64,000 bases of DNA from positions 248,001 through 312,000 of the forward strand of contig NZ_SNXS01000003.1 of the NCBI RefSeq assembly GCF_004362525.1. The letters run 5' to 3'. This stretch comes from Roseateles toxinivorans (GTDB lineage Bacteria > Pseudomonadota > Gammaproteobacteria > Burkholderiales > Burkholderiaceae_C). Positions 50,274 to 59,723 of this stretch are shown one piece after another (position 1 is the stretch's first letter; each line of letters starts with the position of its first letter). The notes beneath the pieces were generated by a model. That model was not told the origin of the DNA. It was given only the letters and a program-made list of their open reading frames with translations, and ran no database searches. The translations under genes were made by a program, and so were the position numbers.

Positions 50274-51497
50274 TCAGGTGTGGGCAAGGGCATCGACCAC
50301 CGGCTTGTGCACGGTCTTGCGGGCCACCAGGGCCGAGGCCAGCATCACCAGCAGCAGCATGGCCAGCAGGGTGGCGGCATAGACGGTCGGGTCGATCGCG
50401 ATGCTCAGCGGATAGCCGTCCGAGCGGCCGGGCGGCGGCGGCATCTGCACCGGGAACAGGTACAGCAGCACGCTGACGCCCAGCGCCATGACGGCGCCGA
50501 GCAACGCACCTCCACCGCCCAGCACCATGCCCTCCAGCGCCAGGCTGCGCAGCAGCTGGCCGGGCAGGGTGCCTAGGGCGCGCAGCGTGCCGATCTCGCG
50601 GGTGCGTTCGATGATGGCCATGGCCATTGCATTGGTGACGACGAAGACGACGATCAGGAAGATGATCAGGCCCAGGGCGCCGAAGATGCGGTCGTAGAGT
50701 TCGCGCACGCTTTTGTAGAAGAAGGCCTGGTCCTGCCAGTTCTGCACCTTCAGTTCCGGCAGGGCCGCAGCCACGCGGGCCTGGGCACCGGGTGTGGCCT
50801 CCATGCTGCGCAGGAACACGCCCAGGCTGCTGACGCCCTGCTTGTTGAGCAGCTTCTGCGCCGTCAGCACATCGGTATAGACCAGGCGCTTGTCCATGTC
50901 CGGGATGCCGGTCGAGAACACGCCACGCACGCGCACATCGAGCGCATTCAGCGCGCCATCGGCCGTGCTGGACAGCAGGGTCAGGCTGGTGCCGGGCTCG
51001 GCCTTCAGGCTGCGTGCCAGGCCTTCACCCAGCATCACCTCGGCGGTGGCCTCCTTGCCGCTGACCAGGGCCTCGCCGGCCTTGATCTTCAGGAACGGGC
51101 CCTTGACGGCGAACTCGCTGTCCGGGTCGACGCCGACGGCCATCATCACGGTGGACTTGTCGCCATTGCTGATCAGCCCGCTGAAGTCCACCCGGGGCAA
51201 GACCTGGCGCACGTCGGGGTCGGCCAGCAGTTGGGCCGTCAGCGCCGCGGCATTGTCCAGGCCGTGCTGCAGCGGCGTGTCCTCGTCCCTGCTGAACTGC
51301 TCGGGCTTGGCCACGATCAGATGGCCGGTGCTGCGCGCCGCCATCTGGGCCAGGCCCTGGTAGGTGGACAGCGCAAAACCGCTGGCCAGCAGGATGGCGG
51401 CGGTGCCTAAAGCGGCGATGGACACCGTTACCAGCGAGCGGCGGCGGTTGCGCAGGGCGTTCTGCCAGGCAAATTTGAGCCAGCGCAAGTTGTTCAT
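50274..51497 (-). CDS. FtsX/MacB-like ABC transporter permease
   Basis: 407 residues with the MacB/LolE topology. Helix 1 at about 21-41, a large periplasmic domain (45-270), and three C-terminal helices (FLIVVFVVTNAMAMAII; VLGGGGALLGAVMALGVS; YAATLLAMLLLVMLASALV). The cytoplasmic loop RTREIGTLRALGT is the FtsX coupling motif. A single permease gene is present, so a homodimer is expected. Start overlaps the ATPase stop by 4 bases (ATGA). Works with the LolD-like ATPase coded upstream and probably hands cargo to the LolA-like protein. Confidence 0.92.
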   Translation of the reverse strand: MNNLRWLKFAWQNALRNRRRSLVTVSIAALGTAAILLASGFALSTYQGLAQMAARSTGHLIVAKPEQFSRDEDTPLQHGLDNAAALTAQLLADPDVRQVLPRVDFSGLISNGDKSTVMMAVGVDPDSEFAVKGPFLKIKAGEALVSGKEATAEVMLGEGLARSLKAEPGTSLTLLSSTADGALNALDVRVRGVFSTGIPDMDKRLVYTDVLTAQKLLNKQGVSSLGVFLRSMEATPGAQARVAAALPELKVQNWQDQAFFYKSVRELYDRIFGALGLIIFLIVVFVVTNAMAMAIIERTREIGTLRALGTLPGQLLRSLALEGMVLGGGGALLGAVMALGVSVLLYLFPVQMPPPPGRSDGYPLSIAIDPTVYAATLLAMLLLVMLASALVARKTVHKPVVDALAHT

Positions 51498-52204
51498 GCG
51501 GCTTCTCCGAGGGCGGTGAGTTCGGGGTGGGTGATGCGGCCATCCAGCAAGGCCACGATGCGGTCGCAGCGCCGCGTCAGCCGCCCGTCATGCGTGGCGA
51601 TGACGAAGGCCGCGCCCTGGCCATGGGCCAGCTCGCGCATCAGGTCCAGCACCTGGTCGGCGGTGACCGAGTCCAGGCTGGCCGTCGGTTCATCGGCAAT
51701 CACCAGCTTCGGCCGTTTCACCAGCGCGCGGGCAATCGCCACGCGCTGGCGCTGGCCGCCGGAGAGGGCGTCGGGCCGGTGTTTCGCATGCTCAAGCAGG
51801 CCGACGGCGCGCAGGGCCTCGCCCACCCGATCATTGCGCTCTTTCGTCGGCACGCCAGCCAGGAACAACGGGTAGTCCACGTTCTCGGCCACCGTCATCA
51901 CCGGCACCAGATTGAAGTTCTGGAAGATGAAGCCGATGGCGTCGCGGCGCAGCAGGGTCGAGCCGGTCTCGTCACTGGCATCGACGGGTTTGCCCTGCAA
52001 CAGGATTTCGCCGCTGTCGGGCGCGTCGATCAGCCCGCAGAGGTTCAGGATCGTCGACTTGCCGCTGCCCGAGGGGCCGGTCAGCGCCAGCAGCTCGCCG
52101 GCACGCACCTGCAGGTCTATGCCCTGCAGCGCCGGCACGATGTGCTCACCCAGGCGGTAGGTCTTGTGCACGCCGCGCATTTCGATGACCACGGGCTTGA
52201 TCAT
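51494..52204 (-). CDS. LolD/MacB-type ABC transporter ATPase
   Basis: 236 residues. The start is placed at ATG 52204 (MIKPVVIEMRGVHKTYRLG), which makes the standard family N-terminus; the open frame upstream is unrelated. Walker A: GPSGSGKSTILNLCG. Signature: LSGGQRQRVAIARALV. Walker B: KLVIADEPTASLDS. The Q-loop region FIFQNFNLVPVM is typical of the LolD/MacB/FtsE clade. Start overlaps the stop of the preceding secreted protein gene by 4 bases (ATGA). Pairs with the FtsX-like permease coded next. Confidence 0.95.
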   Translation of the reverse strand: MIKPVVIEMRGVHKTYRLGEHIVPALQGIDLQVRAGELLALTGPSGSGKSTILNLCGLIDAPDSGEILLQGKPVDASDETGSTLLRRDAIGFIFQNFNLVPVMTVAENVDYPLFLAGVPTKERNDRVGEALRAVGLLEHAKHRPDALSGGQRQRVAIARALVKRPKLVIADEPTASLDSVTADQVLDLMRELAHGQGAAFVIATHDGRLTRRCDRIVALLDGRITHPELTALGEAA

Positions 52205-52851
52205 GACTGCAACGCCTTCAGCTGAGCGCCGGCCTGGGCGGCCTGAGGCGCCTTGCGCTCGGTCACCATCTGATAGAACTTGCGGGCGTCTTCGGGCCGC
52301 TTGTCCTGCTCCGCCCACTTGGCGGCGCGCATCCACACGGCGCCCTGGAAGGGCAGCGGCGCCTGGGCAAACTGCGGGCTGGCCAGCAGCTCACCGAACA
52401 GCTTGGCGCCGCGCGGGCCGCGGTTGAACATGGACGGCAGGGCCAGGAAAGTGTTGATGGCGGTGAAGCGTGTTTCCAGGCTGGCAGCAACCTGGCCGGG
52501 CGCGGGCACATCATGCTGGGGCTGCAGCAGCACCAGGGCCTTGTCCAGCCAGGCCAGGCCGTCCTCGACGTGGCTCATCTTCTTCCAGGGCAGCATGGTG
52601 GTGGTGGCGCGCAGCGTCGTGGCCGCGCCCAGATAGGCCATCAGCACCGGGTTGCCCGGTTCGGCCTTGAGCAGGGCTGTGTAGGTCTCGACGGACTTTT
52701 CGATCGCATCCGAGTCGCCCTTGGCCGCGGCCTGGAACTGGGCTTGAGCGGCCTGCAGCTGGGCCTCGGGCGCGGCCAGGCTGAGGCTGCAGGCAAGCGC
52801 CAGACTCAGGGCGAGCAGGGTGTGGGTGACGTGGCGGCGGTTCTGATTCAT
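52201..52851 (-). CDS. Hypothetical secreted helical (TPR-like) protein, first gene of the operon
   Basis: 216 residues. Signal peptide of about 27 residues (HTLLALSLALACSLSLAA), after which helices with TPR-like spacing appear: AAPEAQLQAAQAQFQAAAKG, SVETYTALLKAEPGNPVLMAYLGAA, DGLAWLDKALVLL, AAKWAEQDKRPEDARKFYQM. No cysteines after the signal. It may be a periplasmic adaptor or regulator for the following ABC system. The stop overlaps the ATPase ATG by 4 bases, so it heads a tightly coupled operon. Confidence 0.75.
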   Translation of the reverse strand: MNQNRRHVTHTLLALSLALACSLSLAAPEAQLQAAQAQFQAAAKGDSDAIEKSVETYTALLKAEPGNPVLMAYLGAATTLRATTTMLPWKKMSHVEDGLAWLDKALVLLQPQHDVPAPGQVAASLETRFTAINTFLALPSMFNRGPRGAKLFGELLASPQFAQAPLPFQGAVWMRAAKWAEQDKRPEDARKFYQMVTERKAPQAAQAGAQLKALQS

Positions 52852-52988
52852 GGAGGCTCCTCTGGCGACAGGGTTGGATCAATCAACCCCGTCAGGCTAG
52901 AGAAGCGGCCCCGGCGCCGCAGCCGCTTTGCGACCCGCGACCGGCCGCAGGCGCGAAACGACATCGATGCGGCGCGAAATGCGGGTGC

Positions 52989-53555
52989 TTAAATGAACGC
53001 TTGCAGCTTGGCGGCGATGAGGCGCCACCGCGCTTCGCCGGCCTCGGCCAGCCAAGCCAGCGGCGCCCAGCGCACGGCATGGACCTCATCCAGCTGGGCC
53101 TGCAGCGCAATGGAGTCGTCGGCCCGGGCCAGGTAAAGGAAGTCATGGTGCCAATGGGCCGCCTCGCCCTTGCGCGGGTTGGCGGCGATCGCGTGGCTGT
53201 CGATGTCTATAGGCATGGCGCCTAACGGCCCCAGTGCCAGGCGCTCGACGGCGGACACGCCGGTTTCCTCTGCCACCTCCCGGCAGGCCGAGGCCCACAG
53301 ATCCTGCCCCGGCTCGACATGGCCGCCGGGTTGCAGCCAGCGGCCGATGATGCGGTGGTGTATCAGCAGCAGCTTGCTGTGGTCGGCGCTGAGCACCAGA
53401 GCGCTGGCGGTGATGTGGCCGCGCATGGTCGTCCGGGCGAAGATGTCTTCGCCGGCGGGGTCGAGCAGTTGTGCCTGCAGGGCGGTCAGGCGCTGGAACT
53501 CGTCCGGGAAGTGGGCCAGGTAACGGGTCAGTTCCTGCTGAGCGGCGTAACGCAT
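52989..53555 (-). CDS. Nudix hydrolase
   Basis: 188 residues. The Nudix box reads GGHVEPGQDLWASACREVAEETGV (last Glu pair intact), i.e. GX5EX7REVXEEXG. N-terminal helical segment LARYLAHFPDEFQRLTAL-like helix (about residues 8-30) precedes the fold. Substrate not predictable; hydrolases of this length often remove nucleoside diphosphate or act on nucleoside metabolites. Its ATG immediately follows the stop codon of the SDR gene with zero spacing, so it is the last gene of the esterase-SDR-Nudix operon. Confidence 0.88.
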   Translation of the reverse strand: MRYAAQQELTRYLAHFPDEFQRLTALQAQLLDPAGEDIFARTTMRGHITASALVLSADHSKLLLIHHRIIGRWLQPGGHVEPGQDLWASACREVAEETGVSAVERLALGPLGAMPIDIDSHAIAANPRKGEAAHWHHDFLYLARADDSIALQAQLDEVHAVRWAPLAWLAEAGEARWRLIAAKLQAFI

Positions 53556-54296
53556 CTAAACCGTCATCCCGCCCGACACCTCAAGCACCGCCCCGTTCAC
53601 ATAGGAGGCCTCGTCACTGGCCAGGAAGGCATAGACGTTGGCGATCTCCTCGGGCTTGCCCAGGCGTCGCAGCGGCACCTGCTCGCGCATATGGTCCAGC
53701 ACCTTGTCGGGGATGGTCGAGAGTATCGGTGTCTCCACAAAACCCGGCGCCACCGCATTGACGCGCACGCCCTTGGGGCCCAGCTCGCGGGCCCAGGTCT
53801 TGGTGAAGCCGATCACGCCGAACTTGGATGCGGCGTAATTGGTCTGGCCGAAGTTGCCGTAGATGCCCACCACCGAGCTGGCATTGAGGATCACGCCCGC
53901 GCCCTGCGCGACCATCGTGTCGGCCACCGCCTGGGCGCAATGAAAGACACCGCGCAGATTGACGTCGATGACGGCGTCGAACTGCTCCAGGGTCATCTTC
54001 TGCAGCCGTGCGTCCTTGGTGATGCCGGCGTTGTTGACCAATACGTCGATGCGGCCGAACTGTGCCTTGACGGAGGCCACCATCGCATCGACCTGCTCGC
54101 GGTCGGTCACGTTCAGCGGATGGCCCTGGGCCTGGGCGCCTGTGGCTCTCAGCTGGGCCACCGCCTCGGCCACGGCCGCGACCTTGACGTCGCAGGCGAT
54201 CACGATCGCGCCTTCGGCGGCGAATTTCAGCGCGGTGGCCAGGCCTATGCCCTGGGCGGCACCGGTGATGATGCAAACCTTGTTCTGGAGTCTCAT
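53556..54296 (-). CDS. SDR-family oxidoreductase, FabG-like
   Basis: 246 residues. The start is ATG 54296 ([18 protein letters not shown]), behind the esterase stop with a 4-base ATGA overlap. Nucleotide loop [17 protein letters not shown] motif [13 protein letters not shown]; catalytic Ser in [12 protein letters not shown] and Tyr-Lys in [10 protein letters not shown]-terminal [14 protein letters not shown] is typical of 3-oxoacyl-ACP reductases. Could reduce acyl-ACP or another ketone; no fatty-acid genes are adjacent, so a dedicated FabG role is uncertain. Confidence 0.85.
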   Translation of the reverse strand: MRLQNKVCIITGAAQGIGLATALKFAAEGAIVIACDVKVAAVAEAVAQLRATGAQAQGHPLNVTDREQVDAMVASVKAQFGRIDVLVNNAGITKDARLQKMTLEQFDAVIDVNLRGVFHCAQAVADTMVAQGAGVILNASSVVGIYGNFGQTNYAASKFGVIGFTKTWARELGPKGVRVNAVAPGFVETPILSTIPDKVLDHMREQVPLRRLGKPEEIANVYAFLASDEASYVNGAVLEVSGGMTV

Positions 54297-54883
54297 GGAT
54301 TCAGATGTAGAAATTGAAGTACGGAAGGAAGTTGGGTCTCGAAGTCGCTGAGCCCATGGTCGCTGCCTTCCAGCAGCAGCACCTGGCATTGCTGGTAGCG
54401 TGCCCACATCTCGCGCCAGTCCAGCACCTCGTCGCCCTTGGCAATGACGGCGAAGTAGCGTTCGGGGCGGGTCAGGGTCGGCGGCGTCAGCGCGCGCAGC
54501 TCGGCGACGAATTCGGGGCGAAAAAAGAAGTGCTCGTTCGGGTCATGCCAGGCGGTCTGCTCGCCGATATGGCGTGACAAATCACGCGCCGGATCGACGG
54601 CCGGGTTCAGCAACACGGCCGGACAGCCCATTTCCTCGGCCAGCACGGTGGCATAGAAGCCGCCGAGCGAGCTGCCCATCACCGCCATGCGCTCGCGCGG
54701 CCAGTCGGCCAGGAGATTGCGCACCAGGCACAGCGCCTCGGCCGGCGAGGGCGGCAGTTGCGGGCAGAGCCACTGCAGCTCGGGGCGCTGCTCAAGCACC
54801 CAACGTGCCATGCGCTGCGCCTTGGCCGAGCGGGGTGAGGAGCGAAAGCCGTGCAGGTACAGCAGATGGGTGATGGTGGGCAT
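54293..54883 (-). CDS. YqiA-like alpha/beta-hydrolase esterase
   Basis: 196 residues of the short YqiA esterase family. The start ATG 54883 yields [19 protein letters not shown], the family opening with the LHGF oxyanion loop. The nucleophile elbow is [18 protein letters not shown]. An Asp and the terminal His are in [11 protein letters not shown] and [12 protein letters not shown]. Active on short acyl or thioester substrates in known relatives. It heads the operon of esterase, SDR and Nudix genes. Confidence 0.9.
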   Translation of the reverse strand: MPTITHLLYLHGFRSSPRSAKAQRMARWVLEQRPELQWLCPQLPPSPAEALCLVRNLLADWPRERMAVMGSSLGGFYATVLAEEMGCPAVLLNPAVDPARDLSRHIGEQTAWHDPNEHFFFRPEFVAELRALTPPTLTRPERYFAVIAKGDEVLDWREMWARYQQCQVLLLEGSDHGLSDFETQLPSVLQFLHLNP

Positions 54884-55119
54884 GGGCGCCAAGTCTAAGG
54901 CGCTAGCCTCGCGCTCGCAGACCGCACAAATGCCCCGGGGTTTTCCCTTGTTGGCCGACGAACTGGGGATTTCTGGGTACTAATGGCGGTCCGAGCGCGT
55001 TGACGCCGGGCCAATGGGCGCGGCACAGTCATGCTTTTGAGCGCGACGTACGCACTCCGTCTGAGAGCCGGGCCACGAGCCAGGCTTTCTTTTTTTCGGG
55101 CACCCAAGCACTGGACCTC

Positions 55120-57891
55120 ATGAGCGTGAAATCTGCTGTTTCTTCGAACCCCCTGAACCTGTCGCTATTGGCTGCTGCCGTGACGCTGCTGTACGGCTGT
55201 GCCGCACCGGCGGCCAAGGAAGGTGATGCGGCCAAGGCGGCCGCGCCAGGCGCTTCGGCACCCACGGCGGCGAACAGCTTCACGCCGATGGCCAAGGGTG
55301 CCGTGCCGCCGGCCGGTGCTGCCTCCGGTGCGGCTCCCGGTGCCCCGCGCCCCCCGGCCGACCCGACCGCCCCCAAACCCTTTGCCGATGTGATCAAGGA
55401 CGCCAAGGTGCAGCAGGGCCTGTTCCCGATCTGGCGCAAGGACGAAAAGGTCTGGATCGAGATCCCGAAGGCGCAGCTGAACAAGCCCTTTCTGTTCAGC
55501 GTCAACATCGCCAACTCGGTGGGCGAGCGTGGCCTCTATGCCAGCCAGATGGGCACCGACCATATGGCCGAGTTCCGCAAGATCGGCAACCAGCTGCAGC
55601 TGATGGCACTGAACACCAAGTTCCGTGCCGTCGCCGACCAGGGCTCCAAGCGTGCCATTGACCAGGCCTTCTCGCCCAGCCTCCTGGGCGCCGGCCCGGT
55701 GGCCAGTGCCGAGCATCCGGAGCGCAAGTCGGTGTTGGTCGATGCTGCCTTCCTGCTCAGCGACATTCCGGGCTACTCCACCCGGCTGGAGATGGCCTAC
55801 CGCCTGCCCTACGGCCTGGACCGCTCCAATTCCTTTATCGAGACGGCGCGGGCCGACGAGCGCCTGAGCACCCTGACTGCGCGCGTGCACTTCGCCACAC
55901 CGCGCATTCCGGCGCCGCCACTGGTGCCAACGCCCAGCCCGGTGCCCACGCCCACGCCACCGCAGGCCACGCCGGACCCGCGCAGCCTGTTCGTCAGCTA
56001 TGTCTACAACTTCGCGCAGCTGCCCGAAACACCGATGGCGGTGCGCAAGGTCGACCCGCGCCTGGGCCATTTCGCCGAGTCCTTCACCGACCTCGGTGGT
56101 GACTTGAAGGCGAATCCCCGCGTGCACTATGTGCAGCGCTGGCGCCTGGAGAAGAAGGACCCGGCGGCGGAACTGTCCGAGCCGGTGACGCCCATCACCT
56201 ACTGGATGGACAAGAACATCCCGGTGCGCTACCGCGCGTCGGTGGAGGCCGGCATCCTGGAGTGGAACAAGGCCTTCGAGAAGATTGGCTTCAAGAATGC
56301 CGTGGTCGCCAGGCAGCAGGCCGACGATGCCGATTGGGACAATATGGACGCCGGCCATGCGTCGATACGCTGGTTCGTCGGCGCCGACGTCGGCTTTGCC
56401 ATCGGCCCCAGCCATACCGATCCGCGCACCGGCGAGATACTGGACGCCGACATCGGCATGAGCGATGTGTTCGCGCGTGGCTCGCGCCGCTTCCTGGTCG
56501 AGGATGTGGGCATGAGCAGCGAGCAGCGTCTGGCACAGATGACGGCCGGCTGGCGCGATGGCCAGGGCGCGGCCGTTTGCAGCTACGCCAAGGAGGCTGC
56601 GGCCGAGATGGACTTTGCGCTCGATGTGCTCGAAGCCCGTGGCGACATCGCACCCGATGGTCCCGAGGCCGAGGCCTTTGTGCAGGCGGTGATCAAGGAC
56701 ACCATCATGCATGAGGTGGGTCACACGCTGGGCCTGAAGCACAACTTCAAGGCCAGCACCACCATCACGCAAAAGCAGCTGCAGGACCGGGCCTTCACCG
56801 ATGCCAAGGGCATATCAGGCTCGGTGATGGACTACAACGCCTACAACCTGGCGCTCAAGGGCGAGGCGCAGGGCAACTACAACTCCACCACGCTGGGCCC
56901 CTACGACTACTGGGCGATCGAGTACGCGTACAAGCCGCTGGAGCCGGCCGCGGAAGCCGCCGAACTGGGCAAAATTGCCGCCCGCAGCACCGAGCCGGCG
57001 CTGGCCTATGGCGATGATGCCGATGCCGGCGGCTTCGGCCCCTACGATGGCATGGACCCGCTGGCGAACCGCTTCGACCTGGGCGACGACCCGCTGGCCT
57101 ACTTCAAGAAGCGTCTGAAGCTGTCGCAGGAGCTGTGGGAGCGGGTGCAGGACCGCAAGCCGCTGGCCACCGACGATCCGCTGCGCCAGCGTCGTGCGCT
57201 GATGGGCGGCTTCAATCAGCTGTTCCGCGCCGCCGAACTGGTGGGCAAGTATGTGGGTGGCATGCATGCGCTGCGCGATCTGCCCGGTTCGACCGGCCGT
57301 GCCAGCTACAGGCCGGTGGAGCCGGTGAAGCAGCGCGAGGCCTTGCAGTTCCTGGCCACGGGGCTGTTCAGCGTGGACAGCTTCCGCTTCCGTCCGGAGT
57401 TTCTGTCCGGCCTGACGGTGGACTACAACGAGTGGGACCGTGGTGGCCCGCTGGACGTGCCGGCCGCCGTGGCGCGCATCCAGATCGTTGCAATGGACCG
57501 CTTGCTGAGCCCCAACACGGCCCGCCGCCTGCTGGACCTGCCCGGCTATGTGGCGCCGGGCGAGCGCAAGGGCATGATCTCGCTGAGCGAGGTCTATGCC
57601 ACGGTGCAGGGTACGGTCTGGTCCGAGTTGAAGAGCGGCACCGAGATCGACCGCATCCGCCGCAATCTGCAGCGCGAACATCTGAAGCGCTTGCAGGCGG
57701 TGCTGACCCGCGCGCCGGCCAGCCTGCCGCCCGACGCACTGAGCCTGGCCCGTCTGCATGCCGTCGAGCTGCAGGGCCAGCTGCGCGCGGCCGTGGCCAA
57801 GGGCGGCCTCTCGGTCGAAAGCCGCGCCCATCTGGCCGACAGCCTGGGCCAACTGACCGAAGCGCTGCGCGCGACCATGCAGCGTAGCTGA
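55120..57891 (+). CDS. Lipoprotein zinc-dependent metalloprotease (DUF5117/DUF4953 type)
   Basis: 923 residues. ATG 55120 begins MSVKSAVSSNPLNLSLLAAA, with a lipobox LYGC at Cys27 for lipid anchoring. The following 65 residues are Ala/Pro-rich. The core has an N-terminal domain (about 100-330) and a metalloprotease domain with TIMHEVGHTLGLKHNF (HExxHxxGxxH; the Glu at about 532) and a Met-turn like GSVMDYNAYN. The C-terminal ~200 residues carry a helical domain. The DUF5117, DUF5118 and DUF4953 names are given from memory. Substrate unknown. Divergent from the esterase operon; long spacer with weak promoter signals. Confidence 0.85.
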   Translation: MSVKSAVSSNPLNLSLLAAAVTLLYGCAAPAAKEGDAAKAAAPGASAPTAANSFTPMAKGAVPPAGAASGAAPGAPRPPADPTAPKPFADVIKDAKVQQGLFPIWRKDEKVWIEIPKAQLNKPFLFSVNIANSVGERGLYASQMGTDHMAEFRKIGNQLQLMALNTKFRAVADQGSKRAIDQAFSPSLLGAGPVASAEHPERKSVLVDAAFLLSDIPGYSTRLEMAYRLPYGLDRSNSFIETARADERLSTLTARVHFATPRIPAPPLVPTPSPVPTPTPPQATPDPRSLFVSYVYNFAQLPETPMAVRKVDPRLGHFAESFTDLGGDLKANPRVHYVQRWRLEKKDPAAELSEPVTPITYWMDKNIPVRYRASVEAGILEWNKAFEKIGFKNAVVARQQADDADWDNMDAGHASIRWFVGADVGFAIGPSHTDPRTGEILDADIGMSDVFARGSRRFLVEDVGMSSEQRLAQMTAGWRDGQGAAVCSYAKEAAAEMDFALDVLEARGDIAPDGPEAEAFVQAVIKDTIMHEVGHTLGLKHNFKASTTITQKQLQDRAFTDAKGISGSVMDYNAYNLALKGEAQGNYNSTTLGPYDYWAIEYAYKPLEPAAEAAELGKIAARSTEPALAYGDDADAGGFGPYDGMDPLANRFDLGDDPLAYFKKRLKLSQELWERVQDRKPLATDDPLRQRRALMGGFNQLFRAAELVGKYVGGMHALRDLPGSTGRASYRPVEPVKQREALQFLATGLFSVDSFRFRPEFLSGLTVDYNEWDRGGPLDVPAAVARIQIVAMDRLLSPNTARRLLDLPGYVAPGERKGMISLSEVYATVQGTVWSELKSGTEIDRIRRNLQREHLKRLQAVLTRAPASLPPDALSLARLHAVELQGQLRAAVAKGGLSVESRAHLADSLGQLTEALRATMQRS

Positions 57892-57904
57892 TCGCGAAAG
57901 TGAC

Positions 57905-57935
57905 CCCGGTCCAGCGCTTCAGGCGCTGGGCCGGG
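57905..57935. terminator. Hairpin at the convergent metalloprotease and DUF454 gene ends
   Basis: CCCGGTCCAGCGC and GCGCTGGGCCGGG form a 13-bp stem (one G-T pair) with a 5-base loop, 14 bases after the metalloprotease stop. It overlaps the last codons of the DUF454 gene on the other strand. No T-run. A shared stop for both genes is likely. Confidence 0.55.
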
Positions 57936-58278
57936 TCCAGAGCCAAATGCCTACCGCCAGGCCAATGGCCATTGGTAGAAAGTGCCAGGGGCCGGGCAAT
58001 GTGAACCAGCCGCCCACGGCGCTGATCAGCAGCAGCAGGGTGGCGGCCCGTTTGGCGCTCAGTGGCACGGCGCCGCGGGCGCGCCAGGCGCGCAGGCTGG
58101 GGCCGTAGCGGGGGTGGCTCAGCAGGCGCTGCTCCCACTCGGGGTGCGCGCGGGCAAAACACCAGGCGGCCAGCAGCAGAAAGGGCGTGGTTGGCAGCAG
58201 CGGCAGGAAGGCGCCGATCACGCCCAACACCACGCAGGCCAGGCCCAGGGCCTTGAGCAGCAGCTTGCGGGCGGCCAT
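57919..58278 (-). CDS. DUF454 (YbaN-like) small membrane protein
   Basis: 119 residues with three or four membrane helices. KALGLACVVLGVIGAFLPLLP, TTPFLLLAAWCFARAHPEWE and GPWHFLPMAIGLAVGIWLW match the YbaN family, and the CFARAHPEWE turn is characteristic. Start ATG 58278 is 17 bases after the mpl stop, so it is cotranscribed with mpl; an upstream frame exists but without similarity. Function unknown. Confidence 0.85.
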   Translation of the reverse strand: MAARKLLLKALGLACVVLGVIGAFLPLLPTTPFLLLAAWCFARAHPEWEQRLLSHPRYGPSLRAWRARGAVPLSAKRAATLLLLISAVGGWFTLPGPWHFLPMAIGLAVGIWLWTRPSA

Positions 58279-58295
58279 GTGCAGGAAAGGTCTGC

Positions 58296-59663
58296 TCAGC
58301 CGCGCTCGGCCAGTGCCTTCAACAGCCTGGCATGGATGCCGCCAAACCCGCCATTGCTCATGCACAGCACCTGATCGCCGGGCCTGGCGGCCTTGACCAC
58401 GGCCTGCACCAGGCTGTCGATATCGGGGCAGACCACCGCCTGCCTGCCCATGGGGGCGAGGGCCTCCCCGGCGTCCCAAGCGAGCTGGCCCTGGTGGCAG
58501 AAGGCGATATCGCATTCCTCCAGCGCCCAGGGCAGCTGGGCCTTCATGGCGCCCAGCTTCATGGTGTTGGTGCGCGGCTCGAACACGGCCAGGATGCGCG
58601 TCTCCAGGCCGACCTTGCGGCGCAGGCCGTCGATGGTGGTGCGCATCGCCGTCGGGTGGTGGGCAAAGTCGTCATAGACCTTGACGCCACCGGCCTCGCC
58701 GCTGAGTTCCATGCGTCGGCGCACATTCTCGAACGTCCCCAGGGCCTGGGCGGCCACCTCGGGCGCCACACCCACATGCTCGGCCGCGGCGATCGCCGCC
58801 AGCGCGTTCAGCTGGTTGTGCTCGCCCAGCAGCGGCCAGTCCACATGGGCGACCTTGAGGCTGCCGCGCAGCACGTCGAAGCTTTGTGGTTCGCCGCGGG
58901 CGCGCAGGGCGCCGGGCTCTTCCTTGCGCGGGCCGAAGCGCACCAGCTCGCTCCAGCAGCCGCGGGTCAGTACGCGCTGCAGGGCCTCTTCGCGGGCGTT
59001 GACGACCAGGCGGCCGCTGGCCGGCACGGTGCGTATCAGGTGGTGGAACTGGGTCTCGATCGCCGCCAGGTCGGCGAAGATGTCGGCATGGTCGAACTCC
59101 AGGTTGTTGAGGATCGCCGTGCGCGGCCGGTAGTGGACGAACTTGCTGCGCTTGTCGAAGAACGCGGTGTCGTACTCATCGGCTTCGATAACGAATGGGG
59201 CGCCTTCACCCAAGCGCGCCGAGACGCCGAAGTTCTGCGGCACGCCGCCAACCAGAAAGCCGGGCTTGAGCCCGGCCTGATCCAGTATCCAGGCCAGCAT
59301 CGAGGTCACGCTGGTCTTGCCGTGCGTGCCGGCCACGGCCAGCACATGGCGGCCCTGCAGCACATGCTCGGCCAGCCATTGCGGGCCGCTGGTGTAGGGC
59401 AGGCCGGCGTCGAGAATGGCCTCCATCAGCGGGAACTTCTCGCCGCGGGTGACCAGGTTGCCGATCACGAACAGATCGGGCTGGAGCTCCAGCTGTTCCG
59501 GGCCGAAGCCCTCGATGAGCTCAATGCCCAGCGCGCGCAGCTGGTCGCTCATCGGGGGGTAGACATTGGCGTCGCAGCCGGTGACCCGGTGACCGGCCTC
59601 GCGGGCCAGGGCGGCCAGGCCGCCCATGAAGGTGCCGCAGATACCTAGGATGTGAATATGCAT
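58296..59663 (-). CDS. mpl: UDP-MurNAc:L-Ala-gamma-D-Glu-meso-DAP ligase Mpl
   Basis: Attaches recycled murein tripeptide directly to UDP-MurNAc, linking to the AmpD pathway coded at 19201. 455 residues as expected. Start ATG 59663 (MHIHILGICGTFMGGLAAL); the frame extends upstream without similarity. Domain 1 Rossmann opening, then the ATP site GTHGKTSVTSMLAW, EADEYDTAF, and a C-terminal domain with DDFAHHPTAM. Heads the mpl-DUF454 operon and is divergent from the DUF6644-type membrane gene 60 bases away. Confidence 0.96.
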   Translation of the reverse strand: MHIHILGICGTFMGGLAALAREAGHRVTGCDANVYPPMSDQLRALGIELIEGFGPEQLELQPDLFVIGNLVTRGEKFPLMEAILDAGLPYTSGPQWLAEHVLQGRHVLAVAGTHGKTSVTSMLAWILDQAGLKPGFLVGGVPQNFGVSARLGEGAPFVIEADEYDTAFFDKRSKFVHYRPRTAILNNLEFDHADIFADLAAIETQFHHLIRTVPASGRLVVNAREEALQRVLTRGCWSELVRFGPRKEEPGALRARGEPQSFDVLRGSLKVAHVDWPLLGEHNQLNALAAIAAAEHVGVAPEVAAQALGTFENVRRRMELSGEAGGVKVYDDFAHHPTAMRTTIDGLRRKVGLETRILAVFEPRTNTMKLGAMKAQLPWALEECDIAFCHQGQLAWDAGEALAPMGRQAVVCPDIDSLVQAVVKAARPGDQVLCMSNGGFGGIHARLLKALAERG

Positions 59664-59723
59664 GGCGGCATTGTAGGAGCGTGGTCCGCCGTGCCTGGCC
59701 TCGCCGCCGTGGTAGTTTTGCGC

